A stretch of 64,000 nt of DNA from Chinchilla lanigera (GCF_000276665.1 NW_004955433.1:16361433-16425432); one strand, 5' to 3'. Shown: positions 11,271-22,108, numbered from the stretch's first letter. Numbers and translations are program-made. Notes: generated by a model not told the origin, from the letters alone.

Positions 11271-11361
11271 GGGGTCAGGGATGTAGCTCAGCAGTACAAG
11301 TGCCTGCCTGGCAAGCACAGGGTCCCAAGTTCAATTCCCGGTACCAAAAAAAAAAAAAAAA
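11271..11361 (+). mobile_element. ID-like SINE with target duplication
   Basis: ggggtcagggatgtagctc, agtgcctgcctggcaagc and aagttcaattcccggtacc lead into an A-run. It is flanked by aaaatgaaaggattt (about 11255-11269) and aagatgaaagggttt (about 11362-11376), an imperfect duplication in L1 sequence. Confidence 0.93.
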
Positions 11362-11453
11362 GAAGATGAAAGGGTTTCATTTCACCTTTTATAGAAAGAG
11401 CCTTCTTTCACTGAGGGTCCTTGCAAGAACATTCTCAAGGGTTATTACCCTGG

Positions 11454-11740
11454 TGTTATGGTTTGGGGTTTTTTTGCAAGGGGAAACAATGTATAATAAG
11501 ATTATTTATAATAGTCACCCAAAGAATGGTATACAAAAGAGTACAGGAAATCTGTCCACACACTGAAGACGAGAGAATCCAGCTGAGGGCCTGGATCCCT
11601 CAATAATGTCCTCCATGAGTCCAGCTGAAGACCTAATGCCCATAACAATGCCTCCCACAAATCCAGTTGGAGGCCTAGAGCCCATAACAATATCTCATGC
11701 AGGACTGCTTCACAGATCTCCCTGTATTTTACAGAATTAT
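11454..11740 (+). mobile_element. Unnamed LTR family, copy 2 (5' part only)
   Basis: It starts tgttatggtttggggtt and runs through tcacccaaagaatgg, ggaaatctgtccaca and three 42-bp units (11579-11704), then stops matching near 11740. It corresponds to the first ~45 percent of the LTR at 12156. The 3' part is missing, either deleted or lost to rearrangement. Confidence 0.78.
11579..11704 (+). repeat. 42-bp tandem repeat x3 in LTR copy 2
   Basis: Three 42-bp units start at ccagctgagg, ccagctgaag and (atcc)cagttggagg. Each contains a cct(a/g)...cc(c)ataa(c/t)aatg core and ends near catgagt/cacaaat/atgcagg. The units align with those at 12293-12418. Confidence 0.85.
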
Positions 11741-11914
11741 AAGGATGATAAAGCCAGATCCATAAAACAAGCATGTATTAGGACTTATCTGTAAGGGAAT
11801 GTATGTCCTTGTCTGTGCTCACTGAAACTTTTATAAGCATGCAAGTTCTGTACAGTAGTGTATTGTGATTGTTGGTTTGTGTGTCTGTCTTCTCAGTGGA
11901 AGAGTAGGAGTCTG
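11741..11914. other. Short unassigned spacer
   Basis: Sequence between the truncated LTR copy 2 and the antisense MaLR LTR; nothing recognised. Confidence 0.5.
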
Positions 11915-12155
11915 TAATAGATAGCTTTCTGTCACTGTAACAAATGCCTTGATCAGCTTATAAACAAAAAAGGTTTATTTTGGCTCACAGTTCTAGATTT
12001 AAATCCATGATTGGTTGTTCCCTTTGTTTCATGAGAGGCAGCATATTATGGTGGGAGTATGCAGCAGAGCAGAACCATTCATTTCCTGGCTAGGAAGCAA
12101 AAGAGAAAATGTGGAAGAGAGCAAGGTCTACCTTCCCCTCAAAGTGTACACTCCC

Positions 12156-12814
12156 TGTTGTAGTGAGGATTTACAAGGGACTAGATTTAACACAGGATAC
12201 ATAACTTATAGGATTATTTTATAATATTCACCCAAAGAGTCAAATACAAAGGAGTGTGAAGGATCTGTCCACATACTAGATACCCCAAGAATCTAGTTGA
12301 GGGCCTGGATCCCATAACAATGTCCTGCATGAGTCCAGCCAAAGACCTAGAACCCACAGCATTGTCCTCCATGAGTCCAGCTGGAGACCTAGAATCTACA
12401 ACAATGTCTTATGCAAGTCTGTATCAAGGATCTGCACTGGATCTGGCTTAGGTCAGTAGTGGAAGCTAGAAAGTCTGCACCAGCCAGATGAAGGATCTGT
12501 GCCAGCAGGCTGAGGGGTGTGCACTGGAGTCAGGAAGTGATGCTCAAGGTAAGGACCAGAGCTCCCTGACAAAAAAACTGCAGCCATCCTCAGGTACAGT
12601 GGGGACCCAAACTCCTTCAATAATGAGAGCTGAGTTCATAATAGAAAAACCAGCATAACAAGCTCCACTAGGAAAGTCAACAGTACACCACCTTCCCCTC
12701 CAGTTCTCCTTTTATGCTGTTGGCAACAATCCTCAGGTGGGCCTTCCACACCCAGCACCACACTGATTCAGTTAAGCTGGGTGTTACTAATTGACCATTA
12801 GTTAATTCACCACA
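12156..12814 (+). mobile_element. Unnamed LTR family, copy 3 (best-defined, 659 bp)
   Basis: TG...CA ends (tgttgtagtgagg ... ttaattcaccaca), flanking near-duplication ctccc (12151-12155) and ccccc (12815-12819), and clean interruption of an older MaLR LTR define this as a solo LTR. It has three 42-bp internal repeats (12293-12418), a ctggagtcaggaagtgatg segment and a terminal gggtgttactaattgacc. A 5-bp duplication would suit an ERVL-type or class I-like element. No gene is present. Confidence 0.82.
12293..12418 (+). repeat. 42-bp tandem repeat x3 in LTR copy 3
   Basis: Three exact-length 42-bp units begin ctagttgagg, ccagccaaag and ccagctggag. Each has a cct(g/a)ga(t/a) core and ends gcatgagt, ccatgagt and atgcaagt. 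The homologous zone at 53.5 kb has a single unit. Confidence 0.9.
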
Positions 12815-12930
12815 CCCCCAATGACCTAAAGACACTTCCACTAGGTTCCATCTCTTAAAGGACTACTATTTCCAAGTAGTATGATACTGGGGTCCAAGCT
12901 TGAGACATTTAAGATGCAAACTATAGCACT

Positions 12931-13436
12931 GTCCTACTTTAAAAGTCACTATCACCTCTTGTGTGTAGTTCAGGGTTTGAATCACACAAGGTCCTCAGTG
13001 AAAATTGATTGCATAGAAAACATTTCAAATGTTCAAAACTATAAAAATAATCCAAAGACACTCTTACACATAAACACAATTTTGTTATATTTAGTGTAGC
13101 TAAAGAAAATATTTAGCTCTTTGGTATAGCCTCATCCCTTACCTTTGTCACCTCTTTTCTCCTTAAACATAGTTCTTCCTTGGATAAGTTTTAATTCTTC
13201 ACATTAGGAGACATTTTAATTCTGTTTTCCACTCCTAATTATTTTGCTTTTTAGCATTTGTGTGTAGTAGAGAACGTTTGCATTTCTTGTGGGAAGATGG
13301 TACGTGTACATAATGCCCCCAATTCCTTTCTTCATCCCCTTTCCCTTCTCTCCCTCCCCGCTCCATGTCTTGATCCTTTTTCTTTTTTAGTACCTCTTTG
13401 CAGTACATAGTGTACTTCCTGAGTTAAAGACATCAT
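12931..13436. other. Unassigned DNA with a pyrimidine-rich part
   Basis: About 500 bp. A C/T-rich tract at 13320-13390 (catcccctttcccttctc) is the only compositional feature; no gene or clear repeat. Confidence 0.5.
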
Positions 13437-13880
13437 ATTACAGAGATACATACATACCCATGCTTATAGCAGCGCAACTCATTATAGCTAAATCTTGGAA
13501 GCAACCTCTACGTCCATCAACAGATAAATGGACAAAAATGTGGTACTTACACACAATGGAGTACTTCTCTGCCTAAAGAAGGATGAACTTGAGTCATTTT
13601 TAAGAAAATAGATGTACCCTGAGACCATAATATTAAGTGAAATACATCTGACACGTGGGCTTAAATATTGCATAGTTTCTTTTATATAAGAAACCCAGAT
13701 TGTAAACTAAAATCAAAATAAAAAAATAGATAATAGACAGTAGTGAGATAAATCTTTTTCAAAGGGGAAGAGGATCAAGAGTTGGGGGAGGGACAGAGGA
13801 TGAAGAAAGAATTAAGATGTGTCACATGCATGTACCAATGGTACAGAGTTTCATTCTTGTTTAAGATGTTGTATCCACTT
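13437..13880 (+). mobile_element. L1 3'-end fragment
   Basis: It matches the ORF2 C-terminal/3'-UTR junction of L1. Key parts are catattacagagatacata, gcttatagcagcgcaac, taaatcttggaagcaacc, gtccatcaacagataaatgg and aatattaagtgaaatacatc. It is closely parallel to the 3' part of the 38.5-45.2 kb L1 (44.6-44.9 kb). 5'-truncated and non-coding. Confidence 0.88.
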
Positions 13881-16758
13881 TGCACAAATCCTGGAATACC
13901 TGATGTGAAGTCTAATTATAAAGTCGTTTGTTTCCATGAAAAGTCTTTGGAAGGCTTTTCTAAGAGGTCCTCTTAATCCCCTGTTTTAACTGGTTCAACT
14001 TACAACTTGATATTCCAATGGCTAAGTTCTAAGACTGACAGAGGAAGATTTGAACTGGCTGTAAAGAGGAGAAAGTGGTTTTTAGGATGCTAGGTTAAAT
14101 ACGGTTCCCTTGTTTGGGAAATATTTTGACTTACATGTTCAGAAATTCTCATTAATTATTTTTTGAAAGAAGAGTTGAAAGAATCTTGCCTTTTTTTTTT
14201 TAACCCTTTTTATTTTTGACAATTTTCAAGTCTCTCTTGAAGTTACATTATTTAAAATCAGGTTTCATTTGCTATTTCATTCATGAATCATAAATATCAT
14301 GAAGTATAATATCAAATCAATCTGGACCTAAAATGGTAAAATATAATCAAACTTGGAAATTCAAAGTTCTGAAACAGAAGGTAAAATTAATATCTCTGTT
14401 AGGAAAAGGAATCTGGCAAATGTCAGTCTGGATGCTGAGATTCTTTGTAAAGTAGACAGAAGCATATATCAAATAAATTACTACATGTAAATGAAAATTT
14501 AAAATATATTTAAGTAAAAAAAGAAAAAAAGAAGATGAAAGAAAAAAAATGCAAAAATAAGATAGGAAATTGAATCTAGTATTTCTTTGCTTTCGATGGT
14601 TTGCATTGAATCTTTCACATTAAATTCTTCAAATCATTGTTTAAACTACTACAGTAGCATTAGTAAGCAAAATCATGCAGCAAAAGCAGGATTTTCTGCT
14701 TTCTGAAATATATATATTTCACAAAACATGTCCTTTCCTATACCAAGGCACATAACAATGTCGCTTGTTTAGGAACAGCTTCATTTAAAAACTTACTAAG
14801 TGGGCTAGCAGAAATGATGTATATTTTGACGTAAACATTAGAAGGTGATTCTTGAATTGCAGACACTGCACACAGTGGACCCCAAAGCTATACCTGCTCT
14901 GAAGATTTTATGGTCTGAAAATATCTTAATCATAGGTTGTGCTATAGACAGATTGTTCCTAAAAATATTCCTTTTATCATTTATTAAAACACTGAAAATT
15001 ATCTATTTGAATTATTTCATTTTGAACATGCTATTTTTAGTGTGTTTAAAATGTTATTTAACAATTGTTTTCCTCAGTCTTTTTGAGTGCTAAAAATTAG
15101 TCCTTTATAATTAAAATAAATCTTTGAACTGAATGTGGCAGTTTTCCCATATACTTTATTGAAAAGTGGTAAAATGAATAAAATTTAGCCATGAGTTGTG
15201 CTTACTTCCCATAAAATGTCAGACTTCCATTTCTTTAAATTTGGAAAGTTTTTTTAAAGAAAGGAAATAATATGATACTGAAAGAGGAAATAAAATTCTT
15301 AGAAGGATCTCAAAAGAGTATTAATAGATGAGATTTGAATAAGACTGATCAAATGGTGGAATGGATGCTTTTTTTTGATTGCCCACATTGTCTGGAAACT
15401 GTTCAGCAGAACAAAGGGTTTTATGGATGAAAGACTGGTATGAAGAAACATGAATGTCAACTCAGGCTCTGAAAGACAGTCTGCTAATGAAATATTCTAA
15501 AAGTCATTTTCAAGGTGGTTGAAAGTTCTCACTGATGTGCACCAATGCTTTTGATAAAATTTTTTTATATAGCAAATAATTATGCAAGTGTTGGCTCTGA
15601 GGACAGAGAAAAATAGTGTTAGCACACATGCACCCAAATGTTACAGGAAGGTTTGTGTATCAGACTTCCTCTCTATGATTGAAAATGATCAGATGTCTGG
15701 TAGCATTACTTTGGTAGGAAGTTTCTCATTTCCTACATGTGAAAAATGCCTTTTTCTGCTCTCTAGGTTATGCTAACTAACTTTGATCTATGATTTACTA
15801 CCTTAATGGTTAGCTCTTTATGTTCAAAGTGTAGGAAGGAGATGATTATCTTTAAAAATTGAACTTTCCCAAAACATCCTTGAGTGAACGTTCCTGATAA
15901 ATGCAAGAAGTGATGACTTTTCCCCAAAGGTCCGCTGTTCTCTCCATTAATATACATACCAGCCAGTGACACCTACTTATCCTCTATTCTAGACTCAGTA
16001 TTTTTTCTTAAGGATATATATGCATAATTTTTTCATATATATGACACATACTTTTATATGGATTTATAATTTGATGGAACTCTGTGTCCTTGGAATCTGT
16101 CTGCATCAGTTTTATGACTTTGATTGTAGTTATACCAGGATGATGAAGACTGTCTTTTGGCAATGCCATGATGATGCCCCACGCAGATAAGACATTAATT
16201 AGGGATCACAATGGATCTATGACATGATTAAGCTAATAGAAGCATACTTTGTTAGATTTTGAAACAGTCCATGTTACATTAGGAAATCTGTCTTATGCCC
16301 CTGTCACAAACCAGATGACTGACTAAATTACAGGGGCTCTCAAGACAGTGTTAAGCTTTGTTTGGGTTTGGGTTAGGCTTGGTTTACAAAAGGCTAATAA
16401 TTTCTGGTAAGTAGACTTTGTTTCCATTCCATTTTGTACTTTCATGAACGAAAATTTAATTACATGTATTGTTGATACAAACATAAATAAGAATTTTGTG
16501 TTGTATTTAAAGCTCTTTGAGACTAATCTGGTCCTACTCTTTCAAAACCTATCTGTGTGTACTAGTCTACTTTGTAATGCACTTTCCCCATTCACTATCT
16601 TTTTTAACTTGAAACTCCTTTTCATTGCCTAGGTCCAAACACAACACTGTCTTCTTTGAAATTTCAACTGATATTTGTCCAACAAGTGTAATTTCCTTGT
16701 ATACATTCTTATGGTGTTTTTAAGTAAACCTATGTGGTGACAATTTTATAACTATCAC
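13881..16758. other. 2.9-kb repeat-poor AT-rich DNA
   Basis: I recognise no SINE, LINE, LTR or gene. Short frames (for example 14845-15093) have no recognisable features. Local A-rich runs lie near 14520-14560 and a T-run near 14190-14200. Confidence 0.55.
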
Positions 16759-16921
16759 TTTTTTTTTTTTTTTTGCCTTTTTGAGACAGGATCTCACTAT
16801 GCTGCTCAGGCTGGCCTTGAGCACTCTTTGTAGCCCAGGTTGGTCTTGAATGCACAATGATCCTCCTGCCTCAGCCTTCTGAGTGCTGGGATTACAGTCT
16901 TGGATCACCATGCCCGGCTAT
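16759..16921 (-). mobile_element. B1-like SINE, antisense, with inner duplication
   Basis: A long T-run leads into gagacaggatctcactatg, then two related inner segments (gctcaggctggccttgagc and gcccaggttggtcttgaat) that form the B1-type internal duplication, then cctcctgcctcagcc and catgcccggc. Target copies ctatcac(t/a)ttt flank it near 16752 and 16924. Confidence 0.93.
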
Positions 16922-16989
16922 ATCTATCACATTTTGTATTCATACCTGTCATATGGTTACTTATAAGCATATTCATGCATCTTACATTA

Positions 16990-17675
16990 GTCAATATTCT
17001 TACTTATTTAAAAAAAGCCTTCCAGGAACAAAAGTAGATACTCAGAGAATATTTGTTTTTCACAAAAAGTTGTTCAAAGGTAAATATGAATCGGTAACGA
17101 GGATCTTTCAATTAATAGGGAAGGTTAAAACAACATGCAGTTCAAAATGTGATAAAATTCAGAGACAACAAAAATGGAATCAACGCCTGTGGAGAAATCA
17201 GAAATTTTGTGCATTATTGGTGGGAATATAAGGCGATGTAGCTACTATGGAAGATAGTGTGGCAATTCTTCAAACACTTAAATACAGCATTACTATATGC
17301 ATCAACAATTCTATTTCTTGGTATATGCAGTAAAGGAAGGACACTCTCTAACACTTGTTAAAACATGGATGAACTTTGAGGATACTATACTAGGCAAAAT
17401 AGGCCTGTCCAAAAAAAGGTAAATGCATCATGATTCCATTTACATGAGGTATCTAGTTCGGTCAAATTCACAGAGATATGGATCTTGCCAGTTCCTCAAG
17501 TGAGGGGGAAATAAATTGTTTAGTGGATAGGGAGTCTCAATTTTGCAAGATAAAAAGAATTCTGGATACTTTTACAATATGAATATACTTAACACTACAG
17601 AAATATACACTTACAAACTCCCTGTGAGGAATGTAATCATGTACTAATAAAGAATTAAAATTAAAAAAAATAGAT
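16990..17675 (+). mobile_element. Ancient L1 (L1M-type) 3'-end fragment
   Basis: Blocks in order are tgtggagaaatcagaaattt, ttggtgggaatataagg, gtagctactatggaag, tggatgaactttgagg, tgattccatttacatgagg, ttttgcaagataaaaag and a 3' end near actaataaagaattaaa. This is the classic L1M 3' arrangement, decayed. The last ~70 bp resemble the 3' end of the younger L1 at 45.1 kb, so two fragments may abut. Confidence 0.83.
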
Positions 17676-17904
17676 GGAAAAATTTTGTTATATGTATTTA
17701 GCAACAATTTTAAAAGCTGAAAAGAAGATAGAATCATCTTCATTATACATATCACCAATTATATCAGACAAATCCATCCTGAAAACATTTTAGTATCTAT
17801 AACTGTAGTTACAAATTTGGGGGCAGCTAGTCTAAATAGAAACCATTTGGTTGGTTTGGAGTTACCTATGCAGTGTGATAGGAGCATACAGTGAATGTTT
17901 AATC

Positions 17905-18355
17905 AGACATCCACGTGTAAGCAACGTATTGTATCACTAGTGTAAGAACCTGAAAGAGTGAATAAAGATTAGGAGGTACGATAGATACTGTGAAAAGAAA
18001 GGAAAATGCTCAAAAGTAAAGAGCCACTGGGATGAGGGAAAGGAGAAAAGAAAGAAGGGGACATTATGTATGTATGTATATACAGGATAGCTAACATCGG
18101 TGTAGTACTGACTTCTATCACTTATTGAAAGGAACAGTTGATTAATTATTTGAACAATCTTGCATGTCTCTATTTGTTTTCCTGAGAAACCACTTTGAAG
18201 ATATCGATATGTAATACAACAACCATTATTCATTTCCTACCACTTTGTCTGTAATTCAGTATTGCTTGTATTGTTCTTATGCTATTTTGTAAGTGGATGT
18301 CTATTTGTTCATATGTTTTCCTTCTTTTATTTTTAAAATAAATTAAAAAAATGAA
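17905..18355 (+). mobile_element. L1 3'UTR-type fragment (same unit as in the 41-kb L1)
   Basis: From ccacgtgtaagcaacg through gaacctgaaagagtg, ccactgggatgaggg, tttgaacaatcttgc and gtaatacaacaacc to an A-rich end near 18350. This aligns with the insert between ORF1 and ORF2 of the L1 at 41.1-41.8 kb, but has only one copy of the inner ~180-bp unit that is doubled there. It is probably a 5'-truncated L1 insertion. Confidence 0.75.
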
Positions 18356-18374
18356 CTTTTAAATATAAAATGTG

Positions 18375-18850
18375 TTACAGTGAAAGACACACTGTCATTG
18401 ATCCCCCTCCATATATTCCAACTTGCTTCATACACACTTATGCCGTTGTTCTTGCCATTTTCTGAAACAGCTCTGCTAATCCTCCTTTGTGAATGTCTTT
18501 ATGAGGAATGATAACAAAATACAGTGAATGCTGCTGTCCAGGGCCACCGAACAGAAGGGCCAGTTTGTAAAAGCATCAGGTGTTTCCTCATCCACCTTAC
18601 TCACTGGACCTGGCACTGTGCAACTTCTGGCTTTTCCTCAAAGCCAAAATTACCATGAAAGGTAAATGTTTTTTAATTGACTCAGGTCATCAAGGCAGCC
18701 ATGACACTACATCTAAAGACACTCATAGAAGTCTTCCAGATCTGCTTCAGAAGGTGGTGGGAATGACGAGATAAGTGTGTTCAAAGGGAAGGGGAGTGTT
18801 TTGAAGGGGGTTATGGCAATACATCTTTTACTATAAATAATTAAAAAAAA
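18375..18850 (+). mobile_element. Mariner-type DNA transposon relic
   Basis: The frame at 18580-18774 encodes HPPYSLDLALCNFWLFLK, the conserved mariner transposase stretch containing the last catalytic Asp of the DD34D triad (D in the SLDLA motif). KGKCF follows, and then decayed helices. Upstream, about 18400-18530, ccattttctgaaacagctc resembles antisense mariner 5' text, so the copy may be rearranged (tentative). There is no intact transposase: only about 65 codons remain out of roughly 345 expected. Confidence 0.75.
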
Positions 18851-19007
18851 AATCTAAACATTCACTGTAGTTTTTGATCATACTGCATACATGCAAAAGG
18901 GAAGTTCCTGTTACATAATTTTTTTACCCACATATTAATATTGATGAGAAAACTGGTGGTTGGAGAAAGGATAAAAATGAATATCAAGAAAGTGACTACC
19001 TGCTAAT

Positions 19008-19044
19008 GCTCCAGTGGTGTAATTGGTTAACACACGGTCCTTAC
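19008..19044 (+). pseudogene. tRNA-Ile(UAU)-like 5'-half fragment
   Basis: gctccagtggtgtaattgg followed by ttaacacacggt matches the 5' half of a tRNA-Ile(UAU) gene through acceptor strand, D arm and anticodon-stem start. The differences in this part are C-to-T or G-to-A at former CpG sites, the usual decay of methylated DNA. The 3' half (B box, T arm) is not recognisable, so it cannot be a functional tRNA. Confidence 0.5.
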
Positions 19045-19075
19045 AGAAAGCGACTTCCCCAATACATGCTGCAAA

Positions 19076-19704
19076 TTTCTGTGCAGCAAAGGCATAGGTC
19101 ACAAACTTTAAGGAAACTGACATAACTCCTTTGTAAAGTCAGACATTCTAGAACGATTTTAGAATTAATTCTAGTAAAAAATTAACTCAGGAAATTTAGA
19201 GCACCAGCACTGGTAAAAAAGAAAGAAGGAGAGAATGAACTTTCCAGAAACATGCCTACTTTATGATCAAATTGTCCTACTATCATTGTCATTCGATACT
19301 TACCAGGGAATTGTTTCTTCAGAGAAAAAATGAATGAGCTGGAAAATTTTAGTGCTCTCAACCATGTCTCAGTAGTGACGCAAGTTTTAAAAATTATATG
19401 TGTAAGGCTCATTCTCTACCTCTGAGTCTGTTGGAGATGGCTCAGCTTAGATCGTTATGGAGAAGGTCAGCTGAAGGGTAACTCCAAAGACCGGTTTCAG
19501 AAAGAAGTGGGGGAACTGAATCTAGAAATTTCAAGATGTGCCATCAAGTAAGTGGGAACTGTGAGGAGTATCCAGAATAAACGTGTGGACCTAAATAGAG
19601 ACCAAAGCTGAGAATATCCAGGGACAGTAACTGTTCAGAGGAGATAACTCATACTAGACATAACGCTAATAAAATCCAGATACTGCTACTACTAATGGTT
19701 AATA
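19076..19704. other. Unassigned intergenic DNA
   Basis: About 630 bp; no gene or recognised repeat. Confidence 0.5.
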
Positions 19705-19810
19705 TTTGTGGGCCAGAGACTATATTCTGGGCACTCTTACTTGTATTAACTCAATGAATCCTTTCAATAGCTCTCCATAATGGATACTGCTATTTTTCAT
19801 CAATATTTAG
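19705..19810 (+). mobile_element. MIR-type SINE fragment
   Basis: gggccagagactatattctggg, cactcttacttgtatt and aactcaatgaatcc preserve the ancient MIR 3' half pattern (size, ordering and the ...taactca..aatcc block). Low identity, as expected for MIR. Confidence 0.6.
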
Positions 19811-20440
19811 CTTGTACTGCCCCAAGAAGAGACAAGACTTTGGGTATCAATATTTTATTTGGGAAATGGTGCTAGTTTCTGTACTCTATGTGAAAGAATG
19901 AGGAAATGAGACAGGTAAGGAAGAAAAGCCAAACACAGGTCTTGCTAATTAGTGGGTGTCTGCTATGGGCGACTATAACCCAGGTACCACTGACAGTCCT
20001 TTGGAGACGGTGTAGAACGTGATTCAGAATGGTTCCACTGAAGGATGAAGGAGTTGGGCATTTTATCCCCTAACTACTACACCTTAGTGACTACAGGATG
20101 CTCCTGGGGTGTGCATTTCTTTGCATGATCACGCTATCATATTAAAAAATCACCATCAGGCAGAGGCCAGGAAGCATTTCTTGCTATGTGAGGAACAACG
20201 GCTGATGTCAAACCAACATCTAACTGCATCAAGTTTGAGCTGAGGGCACACTGAACCTGGAAAATAGCATACACTAAGGCCCTGAGCCTGGAAAGAGCAT
20301 GATTTATCTTAACTTTAATAAGTCTCTAAATGAGGGTGAATATTCTCAGAGAATTGGAAAAGGTAGGCAAAGCCTATACCAGGCAGAGCCTTAGAGGCCC
20401 TACTTTTGCTCAGTTCATTGTCTGTATAAAAAATTTCAAG
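19811..20440. other. Unassigned DNA, possible old repeat at 20240-20410
   Basis: The part ctaaggccctgagcctgg ... gaaagagcatgattt resembles an old mammalian interspersed repeat whose other portion is seen at 56.6 kb. No gene identified. Confidence 0.4.
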
Positions 20441-20617
20441 CAGAGCTGGTGGCCCATGCCTGTAATCCTAGAACTGTGGGAGGTTGAGGCAAGAGGATTC
20501 AAGTTTAAGCTCAGACCAGACAATTTAGCAAGGCCCAACTCAAAATACATAACTTAATGAGTTGGGGATTTAGCTCACTGTGAAAGTCCTGGGTTCAATC
20601 TTCAATACTGCAAAAAA
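20441..20617 (+). mobile_element. Dimeric B1 + ID SINE
   Basis: A B1-like left half (gagctggtggcccatgcc, tgtaatcctagaactgtgg, aggcaagaggattc) is followed without a break by an ID-like right half (gagttggggatttagctc, cctgggttcaatcttc) and an A-run. The fused order B1 then ID matches the dimeric SINEs known from several rodent families. The ID A box (tagctcactg) has lost the usual segment between the two promoter boxes. Confidence 0.82.
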
Positions 20618-20699
20618 AATTTTTTTTGACTTGTCTGTTTTGTTAGTTGTCCTCACTGCAAAATAAACAAAAACAACAAAATTGCATCTCTGGAAAACT

Positions 20700-20842
20700 A
20701 GAAGGTTCACAGTTCTGGAACTGTAAACTTATATTCTCTCTCCACCTCTGCTCAGAACCCTGTCAATACACTGCACCTCGCTCCCAGTTCAGTGCCTGAC
20801 ATATACTGCCACAAGTGTCCAATAAGTATATATAAAATGATT
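20700..20842 (+). mobile_element. Possible L2/MIR 3'-end fragment
   Basis: cagttcagtgcctgacatat ... caataagtatatataaaatg recalls the 3' tail of L2 (short tandem end with caataa). Weak. Confidence 0.35.
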
Positions 20843-21816
20843 TGTAATTGCTGGGAGGTGTTTTGGTTTCCTGTTTTGTGGGACATCAGAATTGTGGGAT
20901 CTTCCGTAGGATTAACGTGAGTTTTAGGATAAGACATTAAAAAAAAATACAGTCTTTGACCACTGAGCAAGTAGAAATCACAGAAGAATTCCAGGTGCTA
21001 AATGTTGTTTTTAAATTTTGGTAAATTATTGAACATGTAAAATTAATAGCTATTCTTTGATTATTAGCCTTTATCTTAATTATATTCATTAAGAACTTTT
21101 TCATTTACTCATTCTTTGAAGGTAGCTAGTGGGTATCTACTGCATTTTTAGGCTGAGCTATGAATGCATGGTCACTGCTCTTATTGTTTATGGAGTAAAT
21201 TTAGTATAAAAAGGAGCTGTGATAGAACATCTGTCACACAGTTATAGAATCTCTGGAATGTGAAGTGCTGTCATGTACAGTGGTGAAGTCCAGGTCTTAT
21301 CATCTCTGAGCTCAGTTTGGCAGGGAACATGAGCAAAACAACTGTCATGCAAATCACGGCATGCTGACATTTATCTCCAACAACTGCCGAATAACGTCAA
21401 ATGATAGGTCCGATTGTACATGTAAACAGCAAACATATGCACAGCAGATTCTTGAAAGTGTACTCGTTTCCAGAGATTGTCAATGCTTCATTAAGTAATG
21501 AAATAAACAAGATTAGATGTGCTAAAGTGCCGTTGTTATTATGAAACATTTTGGCCATTGCAAATTATTTTAATACAATACTTTCTTCACACAGTATTGA
21601 CAGAATTCTGATGAAAAAAAAATACATTTCTCTGACACCTCACAAATATACTCCTGGAAATGTTTTTCAAAGATAGAAGGATAGAGGTAAAGATTCAGCC
21701 ATAAATTTTTTTTTTCTTTTTTTACACTTCACTAACACACCAAGCATGCTCTCTCTTCCATCTTTTATATTACTGAGTCTGAAAGGTTTGTTTCCCAGAT
21801 TTCCACATGGCCAATG
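20843..21816. other. AT-rich DNA with one half of a dispersed 48-bp repeat
   Basis: No gene or clear transposon. Positions 21507-21555 carry a string that recurs at 22687-22735 (see separate entries). Confidence 0.5.
21507..21555 (+). repeat. Dispersed 48-bp repeat, copy A
   Basis: Contains gattagatgtgctaaagtg and atgaaacattttggc. It aligns with 22687-22735 over about 48 bp with roughly eight differences, in the same orientation, 1.18 kb apart. I do not recognise the family. Confidence 0.7.
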
Positions 21817-22108
21817 TCATAACCCTGTTCAGATCCCTCTTTGAAGGTCATCTTATCACAGACACCATATATCACTTCCTGTGATACACACTGTCTTCTT
21901 ATCCTTGTTTATTATGATTACTACAGTTTAATTGTAGTACTTAACCACCAGCTGCCATATTTATTTTGTGTGCATTGCTTTTCTTGTCTATCCCTACTGC
22001 TCAGTCCCTGGAATATAAGCTCTACGAGAGAAATCTGTGTTTCCAGTTTGGGTAAAGTTAGATACAATGAACGAATATTCCATAAACAGTTTTTGATGGA
22101 ATGAATAA
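21817..22108 (+). mobile_element. L2-type LINE 3'-end fragment
   Basis: The order matches an L2 3' end: cacttcctgtgatacac, cttgtctatccctactgc, tggaatataagctctacgag (the ancient ...taagctcc..gag block) and gatggaatgaataac at the terminus. Highly diverged. Confidence 0.6.

Larger units (their letters stand above)
10408..11400 (-). mobile_element. L1 3'-end fragment, antisense, split by MaLR LTR and ID
   Basis: The plus strand carries antisense L1 3' text: agggtacaatgtgccattt near 10452, ttctgagcctctgacagc near 11105, cacatataagtgagac near 11167 and cacttaacataatgtct near 11216. It is homologous to 800-1240. A MaLR-type LTR (10627-11020) and an ID SINE (11271-11361) are inserted into it, so it is older than both. 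Confidence 0.82.
11915..12930 (-). mobile_element. MaLR-type LTR, antisense, split by LTR copy 3
   Basis: The left part has ctttctgtcactgtaacaaa, ggtttattttggctcac (antisense poly-A region) and gcatattatggtggg. The right part resumes cccaatgacctaaag ... actaggttccatctct ... aagacatttaagatgc. This is the antisense MaLR/MLT-type pattern also seen at 25.2 and 35.6 kb. It is interrupted at 12156-12814 by the unnamed LTR, so it is the older of the two. Confidence 0.75.
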
